A stretch of DNA of 64,000 nt from PALSA-1296 sp038322815 (GTDB taxonomy: Bacteria; Bacteroidota; Ignavibacteria; Palsa-1295): NCBI GenBank assembly GCA_038322815.1, contig JBBQGG010000006.1, positions 17,859 through 81,858 of the forward strand, read 5' to 3'. Below are positions 23,668 to 33,284 of this stretch, piece after piece. Made by a program: the position numbers and the translations under genes. The notes beneath the pieces are model-generated. The model had not been told where the DNA came from, did no database searches, and saw only the letters and a program-made list of their open reading frames with translations. Position 1 is the first letter of the stretch; every line of letters starts with the position of its first letter.

Positions 23668-25446
23668 TTAATTAACTGCAATCGGCATTTTTCGTATTTG
23701 GTCAATACCGCGCTCGCCAATCTGCTGACGCCACATGGCGAAGTAGAGACCTTTTTCAGCGAGCAAGTCAGCATGCTTGCCGGATTCGACGATATGTCCG
23801 CGCTCCAGAACATAAATTCTATCAGCATGAAGAACGGTAGAAAGTCTATGCGCAATAAGAATAGTGATCTGATCGCTATGTGCCGAGACGTCACGGATCG
23901 TTGCCGATATTTCTTCCTCAGTTAATGAATCCAGCGATGACGTTGCTTCATCGAAAACTAAAAGCTGCGGACGGCGCAGCAATGCGCGTGCTATCGAGAG
24001 GCGCTGCTTCTCGCCGCCGGATACTTTCACACCACCTTCGCCGATCACGGTATCGAGACCGTTCGATGCGCGTGCAAGCAAACTGTCACAAGCTGCCTGA
24101 TGAAGCACTTTCATACACTCATCATCGGTTGCATCAGGTCGTACAAAAAGTAAATTCTCTCTGATCGAACCCGAAAAGAGCTGCGTATCCTGAGTAACGA
24201 AACCAATGCGGTTGCGAAGTTCATCAAGATTTAATTTATCAGTAGCAACTCCATTGCATAAGACTTCTCCCGATTGCGGACGGTATAAACCGACAAGCAA
24301 TTTCACAAGTGTCGTCTTTCCCGATCCCGATGGTCCTACAAATGCAATCGTCTCACCGCGGTCAACACTGAATGATACATCCTGCAATGCCTTAGTCGTT
24401 GCAGTTTGATGTTGGAAGCTTACATGGCTAAATGCAAGAGTACGGATATCTGTAACGGAAACTGCATCAACAGGTATAGGCTCAACAGGCATTGCCATGA
24501 TACCTGTGAAATTATCAAGTGATGCTTCCGATTCGCGATAGATATTTATGAAATTTCCAAGTTCTTGCAATGGACCGAAGATAAAAAATGAATAGATATA
24601 GAGAGAGAAATATTCGCCGAAGGTTATGCTCTGTCTGAAAATAAGATAGAGCATCAGGAAAGAAATACTTGTGCGAAGGAAATTTATCGTCGTGCCCTGA
24701 ATAAAGCTCAGGCTTCTGATATACTTTACTTTTTTCAGTTCAAGCTGTAAGATCTTTCCTGTTGTAGCATTCAATCGGCTGATCTCTTGGTCAGCCAAAC
24801 CAAGACTTTTTACGAGTTCGATATTCCGCAGCGATTCCGTTGTTGATCCTGCAAGTGCTGTTGTTTCAGCGACGATCGTCTTCTGCACTTTCTTGATCTT
24901 TCGGCTCATATACGAACTAAGAAAACCAATGATCGGTATGGTCGCAAAATACACCGGAGCAATGAGCCAATTGATCGTGAATGCATAGATCGTTACGAAG
25001 ATCACACCGATAAGCGTGGTGAAGACAAAGCTGATGCCCATGGAGATGATCCGCTCGATATCTGTGCGCACCTTTTGTAATTTCCCAAGTGTCTCGCCGC
25101 TGCGCTGATCTTCGAATACTGAATATGGAAGCTGGAGGGAATGCTCCAGACCTTCAGTATAAACTTGGGCTCCAAGACGATTGGTGATCACATTTACGAA
25201 ATAATCCTGGAAATTTTTCGCCACGCGCGATATGAAAGCCACACCTACAGCCAAGCCAAGTAATTTGATGACGCCAAGGAAGAATTCGGATTCTGTATAT
25301 TTCCCGGGCTTTGTCGCATAATCATCGATCACATGACGGAATACGACAGGGTCAAGCAGCGAGAACACCTGATTCACTGCCGCCAGAAAAAGTGCAAGTG
25401 CTACGAGTTTGCGATATTGCTTAAGATATGAGTATAGAATTTTCAT
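23668..25446 (-). CDS. ABC exporter, fused permease and ATPase (multidrug/lipid type)
   Basis: 592 residues with the half-transporter layout of MsbA-like exporters. Residues 1-310 hold six membrane helices (for example LVALALFLAAVNQVFSLLD and VFTTLIGVIFVTIYAFTI). The ATPase follows: Walker A GPSGSGKTTLVKLL at about 371, Q-loop FVTQDTQLFSGS, signature VSGGEKQRLSIARALL, Walker B LLVFDEATSSLD, H-loop IAHRLST. It should function as a homodimer in the inner membrane. The substrate cannot be told from sequence. A fragment of repeat family A lies in its 5' leader. Confidence 0.93.
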   Translation of the reverse strand: MKILYSYLKQYRKLVALALFLAAVNQVFSLLDPVVFRHVIDDYATKPGKYTESEFFLGVIKLLGLAVGVAFISRVAKNFQDYFVNVITNRLGAQVYTEGLEHSLQLPYSVFEDQRSGETLGKLQKVRTDIERIISMGISFVFTTLIGVIFVTIYAFTINWLIAPVYFATIPIIGFLSSYMSRKIKKVQKTIVAETTALAGSTTESLRNIELVKSLGLADQEISRLNATTGKILQLELKKVKYIRSLSFIQGTTINFLRTSISFLMLYLIFRQSITFGEYFSLYIYSFFIFGPLQELGNFINIYRESEASLDNFTGIMAMPVEPIPVDAVSVTDIRTLAFSHVSFQHQTATTKALQDVSFSVDRGETIAFVGPSGSGKTTLVKLLVGLYRPQSGEVLCNGVATDKLNLDELRNRIGFVTQDTQLFSGSIRENLLFVRPDATDDECMKVLHQAACDSLLARASNGLDTVIGEGGVKVSGGEKQRLSIARALLRRPQLLVFDEATSSLDSLTEEEISATIRDVSAHSDQITILIAHRLSTVLHADRIYVLERGHIVESGKHADLLAEKGLYFAMWRQQIGERGIDQIRKMPIAVN

Positions 25447-25499
25447 TTTGGATGTATCATACTGAGCGAAAGCGAAGAATCTCGCCCATTCTTTGATTA

Positions 25500-25507
25500 C
25501 AAATATA
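25500..25507 (-). promoter_or_regulatory. -7 box (TATATTTG) for the ABC exporter
   Basis: On the minus strand TATATTTG lies 53 bases before the start codon. The leader between contains the family A repeat fragment AGATTCTTCGCTTTCGCTCA. Confidence 0.5.
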
Positions 25508-25848
25508 CAAATACGAAACCGTGTTGCATTTGTAACGGAAAGAACCGGAAGTCAAAAAAAAGATAGCCACGTACGTGGATGTAACTCTCCAATAGCCGGT
25601 TTTACTTGAAACCTAAAAACTTCGACTTCATTAGAGGTCGCAATATGTCACAAATTGCCTCTTTCCCGTGTCTATTAAGATTAGGGCATGAATTCATTCA
25701 TTTTTATGGAAACCTCTTGCTTAAAAATGGGTTATATTCCTACTCTAATTTGCGTTTGAGTGAGTTCCCTATACAGAGAACGCCCCAAATACAAGATTGT
25801 TGCATGGTTATCATGTATATCTTTTTTCACTAATTCTCTATTACAACA
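25508..25848. other. Gene-free stretch between divergent genes
   Basis: I see no credible gene. A short perfect palindrome CCACGTACGTGG lies near 25568-25579. The open frames here lack family features. It should contain the promoter of the Omp28-like gene, but no clear TAnnTTTG box is found close to it. Confidence 0.45.
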
Positions 25849-28017
25849 ATGAAACGTTCTTTACTACTTATTGTATTATTGCTTGCATTTGGTGCAAGTG
25901 AATTACAGGCACAGGCACCTGTAAAGCATTTCTTACTTGAAGAATTCACCGGTAGTTGGTGCGGATGGTGCCCTCGCGGTATTTACGGAATTCAGCAAAT
26001 GGAAGAAAAATATCCATCACAGTTCATTCCGATTGGTTTTCATAATGGTGACCCGATGGTAATCGCTGAAGGGACAACGCTTCAAGCTACTGTCCCGGGA
26101 TATCCAGACGCATGGTTTAACCGCATGACGCAAACAGATGGAACACGTAATACTGATCCTACTCAGTGGGCTAATTTGATGGAAGCACATTTGTCTGACG
26201 CTGTTGCTGCAGATGTTTCGATCAAGAATGTACAATACACTGCTGCTACTCGTAAATTTACTGCAACGGTAAGTGTAAAATTTCTTCAGGCTATTACAGG
26301 AGATCTCCGCTTGAATATGTATGTGTCAGAAGACAGTGTATCCGGAGCAAAAGGTACTCAATATGATCAGACAAGCTATTTGACATATCGCTCAGGATAC
26401 GAATCAAATCCTTTTTATACACTTGGTCACACCGTGCCAGGTTATCAACACATGCATGTCGCTCGTGCTGTTCTCGGCGGTGCCTGGGGTACTCCGGGAA
26501 TTATCCCGGCAAGTGTAACGGCCGGATCTACCTATACTCAAGATTTTACATACACACTCCCTGCAGGTATCAATCCTGAGCATGTAAATCTAATTGGTCT
26601 TGCATTTGCCTATAATGCAAGTAGCGTTTCTAAGAATGAGGTATTCAATGCAATTCAGGTAAAACTTACCGATCCGAGCTTTGTCCCGACTTCCGGACTT
26701 ACTATTACTGCAGACCAGAAATATATTACTGCGAAGGCTGGGGGACAAACTACTCAGACTGTTACCGTACATAACTCAAACTCTACTGCCACTCAGGCTT
26801 ACCTTGCAGTTGATAAAGTATTCTCATCCGTCGCGACAACGACGGGTTGGCAAGGTACTATTTCTCCGCAAACGATGTCCATTCCGGCAAATGGCTCAGC
26901 CCAGGCTACTCTGACTTTTACGACACCTGCCAATGCAGGCTATGTGAATGCCGTAGTCGGTGTAACGCCGATCTTAAGTAATGGTGAAACCGGAATCAGC
27001 ACATCAAGCCCTGCAAAAGTGAATGCGCTTTCAGCGGCAACAAAATATATTGCTTATGGGAATGATGCTTTCATTAACTCAGCAAATGGAATGGCAAAAA
27101 ATACTTATGGCACTGGGTATGCAGGTGTAGGGCTTGATAGCGCTACAATGACAGCCTACCCGCCAACATCCTTTGATGTTGCTATTTTCCCGGCTGTTTT
27201 CCTTTTGGATTACCAGAATCTCAATGGCGCACCGCCGCCTGTTGCACCAACTATTAATGCAATGCTGGATGCAGGAAAGAAAGTTTTGCTCACTTCTGAA
27301 TATGCAGGGTACTTTGCTTTTGATGCAGCAGGACCATATTATAATTCAACGGGAGGAAATCCTACCGATGAGATGACTAAGTTGATTACCAAACTTGGTA
27401 TCACCTATTCAGGACAAGTATCCCATACTGATCAGAATGGTAATAGAATTTTAAGCTCACCGATTAAGGGAGTTGCAAATGATGTTATTGGTAACGGTAT
27501 TACCGGAACATGTAATGATTTCTATTATGATACATGGGATCTGACGGGTACTAAGGGAGTTCCGTTCTTATACTTTGATAATGATCCAACTCTCACTGCA
27601 GGTCTTCGTTATGACTTCGGATCGAACCAGCGTATGGTCTATCTTGATTTTGATCTACAGGATATTTCATCTGCTTCTATTGCTTCGAAGATCCTGACGA
27701 AATCTATGGACTTCCTTGTTAACGGAGTTAATGCAGTTGAACCCGGTACGGCTACGAGTTTCTCACTCGGTCAGAACTATCCTAATCCCGTCGCAAGCGA
27801 GACGAAGATCGGATACTCAGTGAGCGAGCGTACTCCTGTTTCGATCACTGTACACGATGTATTAGGTCGTGAAGTTGGCAGCCTTGTAAATACTACGAAG
27901 GATGCAGGTACGTATAGTGTGAATTTTGATGCATCGAAACTTTCAGCAGGCGCGTATATCTACACGATGAATGCCGGTGGAAAGACCATCGAAAAGACGA
28001 TGACAGTTACAAAGTAA
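25849..28017 (+). CDS. Omp28-like T9SS protein with thioredoxin-type CGWC motif
   Basis: 722 residues. After a signal peptide (LLLIVLLLAFGASELQAQ) the mature protein starts HFLLEEFTGSWCGWCPRGI, a thioredoxin-fold CxxC as in Omp28-related outer-membrane proteins. The Omp28-type beta region (YVSEDSVSGAKGTQYDQTSY, HMHVARAVLGGAWGTPG) runs to about residue 285. An Ig-like segment (YITAKAGGQTTQTVTVHNSN) and a further domain precede the T9SS type-A sorting domain (FSLGQNYPNPVASETKIGYS, DVLGREVGSLVN, LSAGAYIYTMNAGGK). Presumably surface-exposed. The CxxC pair could act in disulphide or redox chemistry, which is inference. Confidence 0.88.
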   Translation: MKRSLLLIVLLLAFGASELQAQAPVKHFLLEEFTGSWCGWCPRGIYGIQQMEEKYPSQFIPIGFHNGDPMVIAEGTTLQATVPGYPDAWFNRMTQTDGTRNTDPTQWANLMEAHLSDAVAADVSIKNVQYTAATRKFTATVSVKFLQAITGDLRLNMYVSEDSVSGAKGTQYDQTSYLTYRSGYESNPFYTLGHTVPGYQHMHVARAVLGGAWGTPGIIPASVTAGSTYTQDFTYTLPAGINPEHVNLIGLAFAYNASSVSKNEVFNAIQVKLTDPSFVPTSGLTITADQKYITAKAGGQTTQTVTVHNSNSTATQAYLAVDKVFSSVATTTGWQGTISPQTMSIPANGSAQATLTFTTPANAGYVNAVVGVTPILSNGETGISTSSPAKVNALSAATKYIAYGNDAFINSANGMAKNTYGTGYAGVGLDSATMTAYPPTSFDVAIFPAVFLLDYQNLNGAPPPVAPTINAMLDAGKKVLLTSEYAGYFAFDAAGPYYNSTGGNPTDEMTKLITKLGITYSGQVSHTDQNGNRILSSPIKGVANDVIGNGITGTCNDFYYDTWDLTGTKGVPFLYFDNDPTLTAGLRYDFGSNQRMVYLDFDLQDISSASIASKILTKSMDFLVNGVNAVEPGTATSFSLGQNYPNPVASETKIGYSVSERTPVSITVHDVLGREVGSLVNTTKDAGTYSVNFDASKLSAGAYIYTMNAGGKTIEKTMTVTK

Positions 28018-28036
28018 TTCGAAAATTTTCGAATGT

Positions 28037-28067
28037 AAAAAGGCGTGGCATTTGCTGCGCCTTTTTT
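28037..28067 (+). terminator. Intrinsic terminator of the Omp28-like gene
   Basis: AAAAAGGCG...CGCCTTTTTT about 20 bases after the stop. Confidence 0.75.
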
Positions 28068-28132
28068 ATTTATCCAGAAATTATCCACTTTGCTACTGTA
28101 TAACCTGTTATTTTAAAAGGATAAATTGTTCA

Positions 28133-28162
28133 TTGTATTTCCGTGTTCTCTTCGTAACTTTG
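28133..28162 (+). promoter_or_regulatory. Bacteroidetes-type promoter of dnaB (TTG-N19-TAACTTTG)
   Basis: TTG at 28133-28135 and TAACTTTG at 28155-28162 with exactly 19 bases between. This is the closest match to the Bacteroidetes consensus in the window. It lies 27 bases before the GTG start. Confidence 0.75.
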
Positions 28163-28189
28163 CATTATCAATTTGACTAATCTATATCC

Positions 28190-29704
28190 GTGAGCATCAT
28201 TCCCATTCAATCTAAAGAAGCAGCCGGTTCGCGTACGAGCAGGACGTATCTGCGCAGTTTTTCCGAACTCTATGACCGTGTTGCCGGAACAGGTCTTGTG
28301 CCTCCGCAAGCATTGGAGATCGAGCAATCGATTCTCGGAGCGATGATGATCGATAAGACTGCAGCGAACCGCGTCATGGAAGTGCTTGGTGACCGGACGC
28401 TTGAAGACAGTCCTTTCTATCGCGAAGCTCATACGGCGATCTACCGTGCTATTCTTGCTCTCGATACGAAGAGCGAACCTATTGATCTTCTTTCGGTCAC
28501 AAGCCGTTTGCGTCTTGATGGTTCACTTGATGAAGCCGGTGGACCGACCTATCTTGTCGAATTGACATCGAAAGTCGTGACGACGGCAAACGTTGAAGCA
28601 CATGCACGTCTTATCCTGGAAAAATATCTTGCCCGCGAACTGATCCGCACGTGCGAAGAGATGAAACTTCGCGCATTTTTAGGGGAGGACGATACTTTTG
28701 AACTTTTAGATCAGGCAGAATCAAGTCTCTTCCGATTATCGGAAACCAGGCATCGTAAGAGCTTCCTGAAAATGGATAAGCTGGCTCATGATACGATTGA
28801 TTATCTTGAGCGCATACATAATAATCACTCCGGCGTAACCGGAGTCCCTTCGGGACTTGATGATCTCGATGAACTTACCAGCGGTTGGCAGAAAACTGAT
28901 CTTATTATTTTAGCAGCACGTCCGTCGCAAGGCAAAACTGCCTTGGCGCTCTCTATGGCTCGCTTTGCTGCACTGAATTCAGTAAAGGAATTGCGTGTGC
29001 CTGTTGCAGTTTTCTCGCTTGAAATGGGAGCGCAACAGCTTGTGTTGAGATTGCTTTGCAGCGAAGCGCAAGTCAGTATGCAAGATGCGCGTAAAGGCAG
29101 GTTATCGGCTGATGATTGGCGTAAAGTTTCGCATTCAATCGGTAAACTGCATGAAGCACCGATCTTTATTGATGATACCGCTGCGATCACGCCGCTTGAA
29201 CTTCGCGCAAAATGCCGCCGCTTAAAGGCAACGGAGAATATCGGCTTGATCATTATTGATTATTTGCAGCTTATGGAAGTTTCGCGCCACATGGATTCGC
29301 GCGAGCGAGAAATTTCAACGATCTCGCGCTCGCTAAAAGCGCTTGCAAAAGAATTAAATATTCCGGTTATTGCGCTTAGCCAATTGAACAGAAGCCTTGA
29401 AGCAAGAGCGGATAAGAGACCGATGCTATCGGATCTTCGTGAATCCGGCGCTATCGAACAGGATGCCGATCTTGTGCTCTTCATCTATCGCCCGGAAACC
29501 TACGGCATCGAGCAATACGAAGACGGCAAACCGACTGAAGGCACAGCAGAAGTTATCATCGGCAAGCAGCGTAACGGACCCATCGGTTCAACGCGCGTAG
29601 CATTCCGAGGCAATGTCGGCAGATTCGATAATTTATTATTTGTACCTGAATTCGATGAGCCGAATGTTGCACCGAAAATACCATCGAATTCAGCAGCGTT
29701 TTAA
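28190..29704 (+). CDS. dnaB: Replicative DNA helicase DnaB
   Basis: 504 residues from a GTG. DnaB is the hexameric 5'-3' helicase at the replication fork. The N-terminal domain begins LVPPQALEIEQSILGAMMID, the usual DnaB opening, after about 40 extra residues. The RecA-like domain has Walker A RPSQGKTALALS (near 243), Walker B LIIIDYLQLM (near 353) and the conserved SQLNRSLEARADKRPMLSDL plus RESGAIEQDADLVLF. No intein interrupts it. It stands in its own transcription unit with a strong promoter and a downstream stem-loop. Confidence 0.97.
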   Translation: MSIIPIQSKEAAGSRTSRTYLRSFSELYDRVAGTGLVPPQALEIEQSILGAMMIDKTAANRVMEVLGDRTLEDSPFYREAHTAIYRAILALDTKSEPIDLLSVTSRLRLDGSLDEAGGPTYLVELTSKVVTTANVEAHARLILEKYLARELIRTCEEMKLRAFLGEDDTFELLDQAESSLFRLSETRHRKSFLKMDKLAHDTIDYLERIHNNHSGVTGVPSGLDDLDELTSGWQKTDLIILAARPSQGKTALALSMARFAALNSVKELRVPVAVFSLEMGAQQLVLRLLCSEAQVSMQDARKGRLSADDWRKVSHSIGKLHEAPIFIDDTAAITPLELRAKCRRLKATENIGLIIIDYLQLMEVSRHMDSREREISTISRSLKALAKELNIPVIALSQLNRSLEARADKRPMLSDLRESGAIEQDADLVLFIYRPETYGIEQYEDGKPTEGTAEVIIGKQRNGPIGSTRVAFRGNVGRFDNLLFVPEFDEPNVAPKIPSNSAAF

Positions 29705-29732
29705 TTTTTTAACTTAAGAACAAAGAAATGGA

Positions 29733-29763
29733 TAGTGGTGCGGACTCGTAGTCCGCCCCACTA
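29733..29763. repeat. Stem-loop between dnaB and the RidA-like gene
   Basis: AGTGGTGCGGACT-CGT-AGTCCGCCCCACT forms a long stem with a three-base loop. There is no T-run. It may stabilise the dnaB 3' end or be a minor repeat. Confidence 0.6.
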
Positions 29764-29781
29764 TATTTAGATAACTACTAC

Positions 29782-30180
29782 GTGAATATTATTATTAATC
29801 CCCCCACTCTCGTCCCGCCAATTGGCTATAGCCATGCCATCGCATCAAGCGGCGGCAAAACGATTTATCTTGCAGGGCAGGTATCGTTTGATGCAAAGAG
29901 GAAGATCGTTCATAAAGATGATCTCGTAAAGCAATTCGGGCAGGTATTAAATAATCTTCAAGCAGTTATGAATGAAGCTGGCGGAACGATGACCGATATC
30001 GTCAAGCTGAATATTTTTGTTAAAGATAAAAATGATTACGCTGCGAAAATGAAAGAGATCGGGAAAATCTACGCTTCCTATTTCGGTAAATATTTTCCTG
30101 CGATGACACTCATCGAAGTCTCATCACTTTTTGAGGACGATGCATTGCTTGAGATCGAGGGTATTGCAGTTATTCAATAA
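29782..30180 (+). CDS. RidA/YjgF family protein lacking the substrate-binding arginine
   Basis: 132 residues from a GTG. Family blocks are present: PPIGYSHAIASSGGKTIYLA, GQVSFD, QVLNNLQAVMNEAGGTMTDI, VKLNIFVKD and LLEIEGIAVIQ. RidA enzymes hydrolyse reactive enamines and imines and use an Arg in the P-A-R-S block. Here that block reads FPAMTLIEVSSL, with Met in place of Arg. The deaminase activity of the RidA subgroup is therefore not expected, and it belongs with non-RidA members of the family. Probably a trimeric cytoplasmic protein. Confidence 0.85.
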   Translation: MNIIINPPTLVPPIGYSHAIASSGGKTIYLAGQVSFDAKRKIVHKDDLVKQFGQVLNNLQAVMNEAGGTMTDIVKLNIFVKDKNDYAAKMKEIGKIYASYFGKYFPAMTLIEVSSLFEDDALLEIEGIAVIQ

Positions 30181-30181
30181 T

Positions 30182-30312
30182 CATGTCATTCTGAGCGGAG
30201 CAAGTAATCGCGATAGCGATTGCTTGCATAGTGAAGAATCCCTTGATGGATTGTAGTAAGTAATATTCTACTACTATTTCAAGGGATTCTTCGCTTCGCT
30301 CAGAATGACATG
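30182..30312. repeat. Palindromic repeat family A
   Basis: Left end CATGTCATTCTGAGCGGAGC, right end GCTTCGCTCAGAATGACATG. Each half also pairs within itself (ATTCT with AGAAT). An inner stem GTAATCGCGATAGCGATTGC lies in the left half. It fills the gap before the acyl-CoA dehydrogenase gene. Confidence 0.88.
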
Positions 30313-30367
30313 ATAATTCAAAAAACCTTAGACGGAGCTACTATTAGGAAGAATTCGTTTCCCCTTT

Positions 30368-31522
30368 ATGAATTTTACACTCACCCGAGATCAACTTCAC
30401 TGGCAATCAGCTGCGCGCTCCTTCACGCAGGATGTTGTTGCACCTCTTGCAAGAAAGATGGATGAAGATGGCTCGATGCCGATGTCAGTCATCAGTCAGA
30501 TGGCATCGCTCGGCTTCTTAGGAGGCTCTGTATCGAAAGATTTCGGCGGAAGTGGCATGGACAGCCTCTCGCTTGCACTCACCTACATAGAGCTTGGCAG
30601 AGCGTGCTCAAGTGTTCGTGGATTTATGACGGTTCATTCATCGCTTGTGATGAAATGTATCGAGCAATCAGGTTCGCAACTACAGAAGAAAGAATTTCTT
30701 CCGAAACTTGCTAAAGCAGAACTCATAGGCTGTTATGCCCTCACCGAACCGGAAGCAGGCAGTGATGCAGGAAGTATCAAGACCAAAGCTGAGAAAACCG
30801 AAGACGGATATATTTTAAATGGCGAAAAGATCTGGATCACCAATGCTAATCTCGCTCATATTGCAATTGTATTTGCAAAGCTTCCTGCAATTGAAGGAGC
30901 AAAGCCACATTCAAGCATCACTGCATTTCTTGTCGATACAAATTCGGTGGGGTTTATCCGCAATAAAATGCCGGGAAAAGAACTCGGGCATCGTGCTAGC
31001 GATCATGCACATATAATCTTAAAGAATTGTTTTGTTTCTGAAAATAGAGTTTTAGGCGGCGAGAATAACGGCTTTAAGGTTGCTATGTCGGCGCTCGATC
31101 ATGGAAGGCTTGGCGTAGCCGCAGGTGCGCTCGGAGTGCATCAGGCATGTCTTGATGCCTGTGTTGATTTTGTACGAACACGAAAACAGTTCGGCTCACG
31201 CATCGGTGATTTTGAAATGGTACAAGCCGTTATTGCCGAGATGAAGACATCACTGGAAGCATCCCGCTTTTTAGTCTATCATGCTGCCTGGAAAAAAGAT
31301 CAGGGCGAGAGCTGCACGCTCGAAATATCAATGGCAAAACTTCATGCAACTGAAGCAGCTGTCAAAGCTGCGAACGAAGCCGTTCTTCTACATGGGGGTA
31401 GAGGATACTCGAATGAATATCCCGTCGAAAGATATTTGCGCGACATCAAAGGCTTACAGATCTACGAAGGCACGTCACATATTCAGAAGATCGTGATAGC
31501 AAGGCAGGTGATAGGAAAGTAG
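30368..31522 (+). CDS. Acyl-CoA dehydrogenase
   Basis: 384 residues, normal for the family. It catalyses FAD-dependent alpha,beta-dehydrogenation of an acyl-CoA in fatty-acid or amino-acid breakdown, passing electrons to ETF. Conserved segments are YALTEPEAGSDAGSIKTKA (signature 1), WITNANLAHIAIVFAK, RKQFGSRIGDFEMVQAVIAE and LHGGRGYSNEYPVERYLRDI. The catalytic Glu is in QIYEGTSHIQKIVIARQVIG at the position used by short- and medium-chain enzymes. Chain length cannot be fixed from sequence. There are no beta-oxidation neighbours. Confidence 0.93.
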   Translation: MNFTLTRDQLHWQSAARSFTQDVVAPLARKMDEDGSMPMSVISQMASLGFLGGSVSKDFGGSGMDSLSLALTYIELGRACSSVRGFMTVHSSLVMKCIEQSGSQLQKKEFLPKLAKAELIGCYALTEPEAGSDAGSIKTKAEKTEDGYILNGEKIWITNANLAHIAIVFAKLPAIEGAKPHSSITAFLVDTNSVGFIRNKMPGKELGHRASDHAHIILKNCFVSENRVLGGENNGFKVAMSALDHGRLGVAAGALGVHQACLDACVDFVRTRKQFGSRIGDFEMVQAVIAEMKTSLEASRFLVYHAAWKKDQGESCTLEISMAKLHATEAAVKAANEAVLLHGGRGYSNEYPVERYLRDIKGLQIYEGTSHIQKIVIARQVIGK

Positions 31523-31770
31523 TCGTTAGTCTTTAGTTGATAGTCGTTAGCAGAAAGAAAAGAAGATTGTCATTCTGAGCGACAGCGAAGAATCTCGTCA
31601 ACTTCAGGTGGAGACTTAAGAGCTGCAATCTATTACGGGATTCCTCACTTCTATTATTTTCGCATTCGCAATTATAATCGAAGCGAAGAATGACATGTCG
31701 ATCTGTGAATCGCTTTCATACACAAATCCTTTTCTGCTAACGACTAAAGACTAATAACTAACGACTACCC
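31523..31770. repeat. Nested repeat: outer GTCGTTAG arms around a degenerate family A palindrome
   Basis: Outer arms TAGTCGTTAGTCTTTAGTTG and CTAACGACTAAAGAC...AACGACTA are inverted copies. Inside are TGTCATTCTGAGCGACAGCG...AGAATCT and a degraded right half ending CGAAGAATGACATG. A similar GTTAGTCTTTAGCAG string recurs near 58537. Confidence 0.7.
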
Positions 31771-31773
31771 AAA

Positions 31774-31992
31774 ATGGCTTTACTACGCAGACGATACGCA
31801 AGTTTTGGCAGGGAGGATAAGACCTTCGGCATTCGCGCGCTTATTAAGGGCGATTCATGGGCAGTGCGTATTGGAGTGTTTGTATTACTGAGTGCGATCT
31901 TCTTTCTCGTCGTCCAACTCACTCATCACCGGATTAATCCTAACGAACGAAACCAAGTGCAGGAATCACCTACACCGGAAATTAAAAAGTAG
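31774..31992 (+). CDS. Small single-span membrane protein, unknown
   Basis: 72 residues: a basic N-terminus (ALLRRRYASFGREDKTFGIR), one hydrophobic helix (VRIGVFVLLSAIFFLVVQLT) and a short polar tail rich in Asn, Glu and Pro. I do not recognise a family. It lies 19 bases upstream of anmK on the same strand and is probably in the same transcript. Confidence 0.55.
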   Translation: MALLRRRYASFGREDKTFGIRALIKGDSWAVRIGVFVLLSAIFFLVVQLTHHRINPNERNQVQESPTPEIKK

Positions 31993-32011
31993 GTTCGACT
32001 TTCAAAACGTA

Positions 32012-33175
32012 ATGAAAGATAGTAATCTTTATATCGGTATCATGACCGGCACAAGTATGGATGCCATCGACATCGTGATTGCCCGCTTCGAAGAATTTCC
32101 GGAAGTTATCGGAGAATATTCGGCTCCTCTTGATTCTGCATTAGGTCGGATACTTATGAACTTCGCAACAAAAGACGAGATGAATATCGATCTGTTCATC
32201 CGTACACATTTCGTTCTTGCCTCTGAATATGCTAAAGCGGTGAACAGCGCTTTAGTAAAAGCTAAACTTTCTTCTAAAGATATTCGCGCTATCGGTCTGC
32301 ACGGGCAGACGATACGGCATGTACCAAAACCTGAAAAAATTACTGATTCTCTTCCGGCATCGGGAGCAACATTTCAACTTGGCTCAGGTGCGGCTTTAGC
32401 TGCTCAACTCGGAATTGATGTCGTCAGCGATTTCCGAAGCGCCGATATTGCTCTTGGCGGGGAAGGTGCGCCGCTTGTTCCGATGTTCGATCATCGTTTC
32501 TTGCGAAGTGATAACAGCAATCGTATTCTTTTGAATATCGGAGGTATTGCAAACATTACTTTTCTATCTGCCGGAGGTGATGAAGAACCCGTCATGGCAT
32601 TCGATACCGGACCGGGGAATATGATCATTGATTCGCTCGCTGCCGAATATTTTAATACGGCGTACGATGATGATGGTACGATCGCTAAAAGCGGCATTGC
32701 AGATGAAAAATTATTGAATCAACTTCTTTCAAATCAATATTTTAAGCAACCACCTCCTAAATCAACAGGCAGAGAATTATTCGGTGAAGTAATACTGAAA
32801 GAATTTATGGAAGCTATAGAAAAAAAGACGCTTTCACATGAAGATGCTATCCGGACGGCAACAGAACTGACAGCGTATTCGATAGCTCAGGCTATTGATT
32901 TTTTGCCCGGAGATATGTTACAAAAATATCCGACAGAAATATTCGCAAGCGGCGGCGGAGTAAAAAATAGGTTTCTCTGCAAACGGATCGGAGAGCTTCT
33001 TCCGGAAATGAAATTTAGGATTTCAGATGAGAGCGGAATTCCTTCACAAGCAAAAGAAGCATTGGCATTTGCATATTTTGCAAAAGCGTTTTTGGATCAT
33101 GAGATCATTCATCTTCCGAATACGACGGGAGCATCAAGAAAAACCATTTTAGGATCCTTGAGTAAAGGGTCGTAA
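32012..33175 (+). CDS. anmK: Anhydro-N-acetylmuramic acid kinase
   Basis: 387 residues from the ATG at 32012 (MKDSNLYIGIMTGTSMDAID). A longer reading from 31892 overlaps the previous gene and lacks family similarity. AnmK phosphorylates 1,6-anhydro-MurNAc and opens its ring, a peptidoglycan recycling step that gives MurNAc-6-phosphate. IGIMTGTSMDAIDIV is the ATP-phosphate loop, DVVSDFRSADIALGGEGAPL the central motif, and FDTGPGNMIIDSLA contains the catalytic Asp region. ASGGGVKNRFL is also typical. Intact. Confidence 0.95.
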   Translation: MKDSNLYIGIMTGTSMDAIDIVIARFEEFPEVIGEYSAPLDSALGRILMNFATKDEMNIDLFIRTHFVLASEYAKAVNSALVKAKLSSKDIRAIGLHGQTIRHVPKPEKITDSLPASGATFQLGSGAALAAQLGIDVVSDFRSADIALGGEGAPLVPMFDHRFLRSDNSNRILLNIGGIANITFLSAGGDEEPVMAFDTGPGNMIIDSLAAEYFNTAYDDDGTIAKSGIADEKLLNQLLSNQYFKQPPPKSTGRELFGEVILKEFMEAIEKKTLSHEDAIRTATELTAYSIAQAIDFLPGDMLQKYPTEIFASGGGVKNRFLCKRIGELLPEMKFRISDESGIPSQAKEALAFAYFAKAFLDHEIIHLPNTTGASRKTILGSLSKGS

Positions 33176-33284
33176 TGTCATTGCGGGGAGGGCTTCAGCC
33201 CGACGAAGCCACCCCTGAGATTTGCAACACGTTCGTTCTTTTTATTAACCTCAGGGGATTGCTTCGCTGATGCTCGCAATGACA
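33176..33284. repeat. Palindromic repeat family B
   Basis: Left end TGTCATTGCGGGGAGGGC, right end GATGCTCGCAATGACA. The right half pairs internally (ATTGC with GCAAT). The left half has drifted (GAAGCCAC instead of GAAGCAAT). CCCCTGAG / CTCAGGGG forms the inner arms. Confidence 0.85.

Noticed and set aside
25606..25833. Possible 75-residue gene upstream of the Omp28-like gene
   Set aside because: No family features, odd composition and no start signals. More likely non-coding leader or intergenic DNA.
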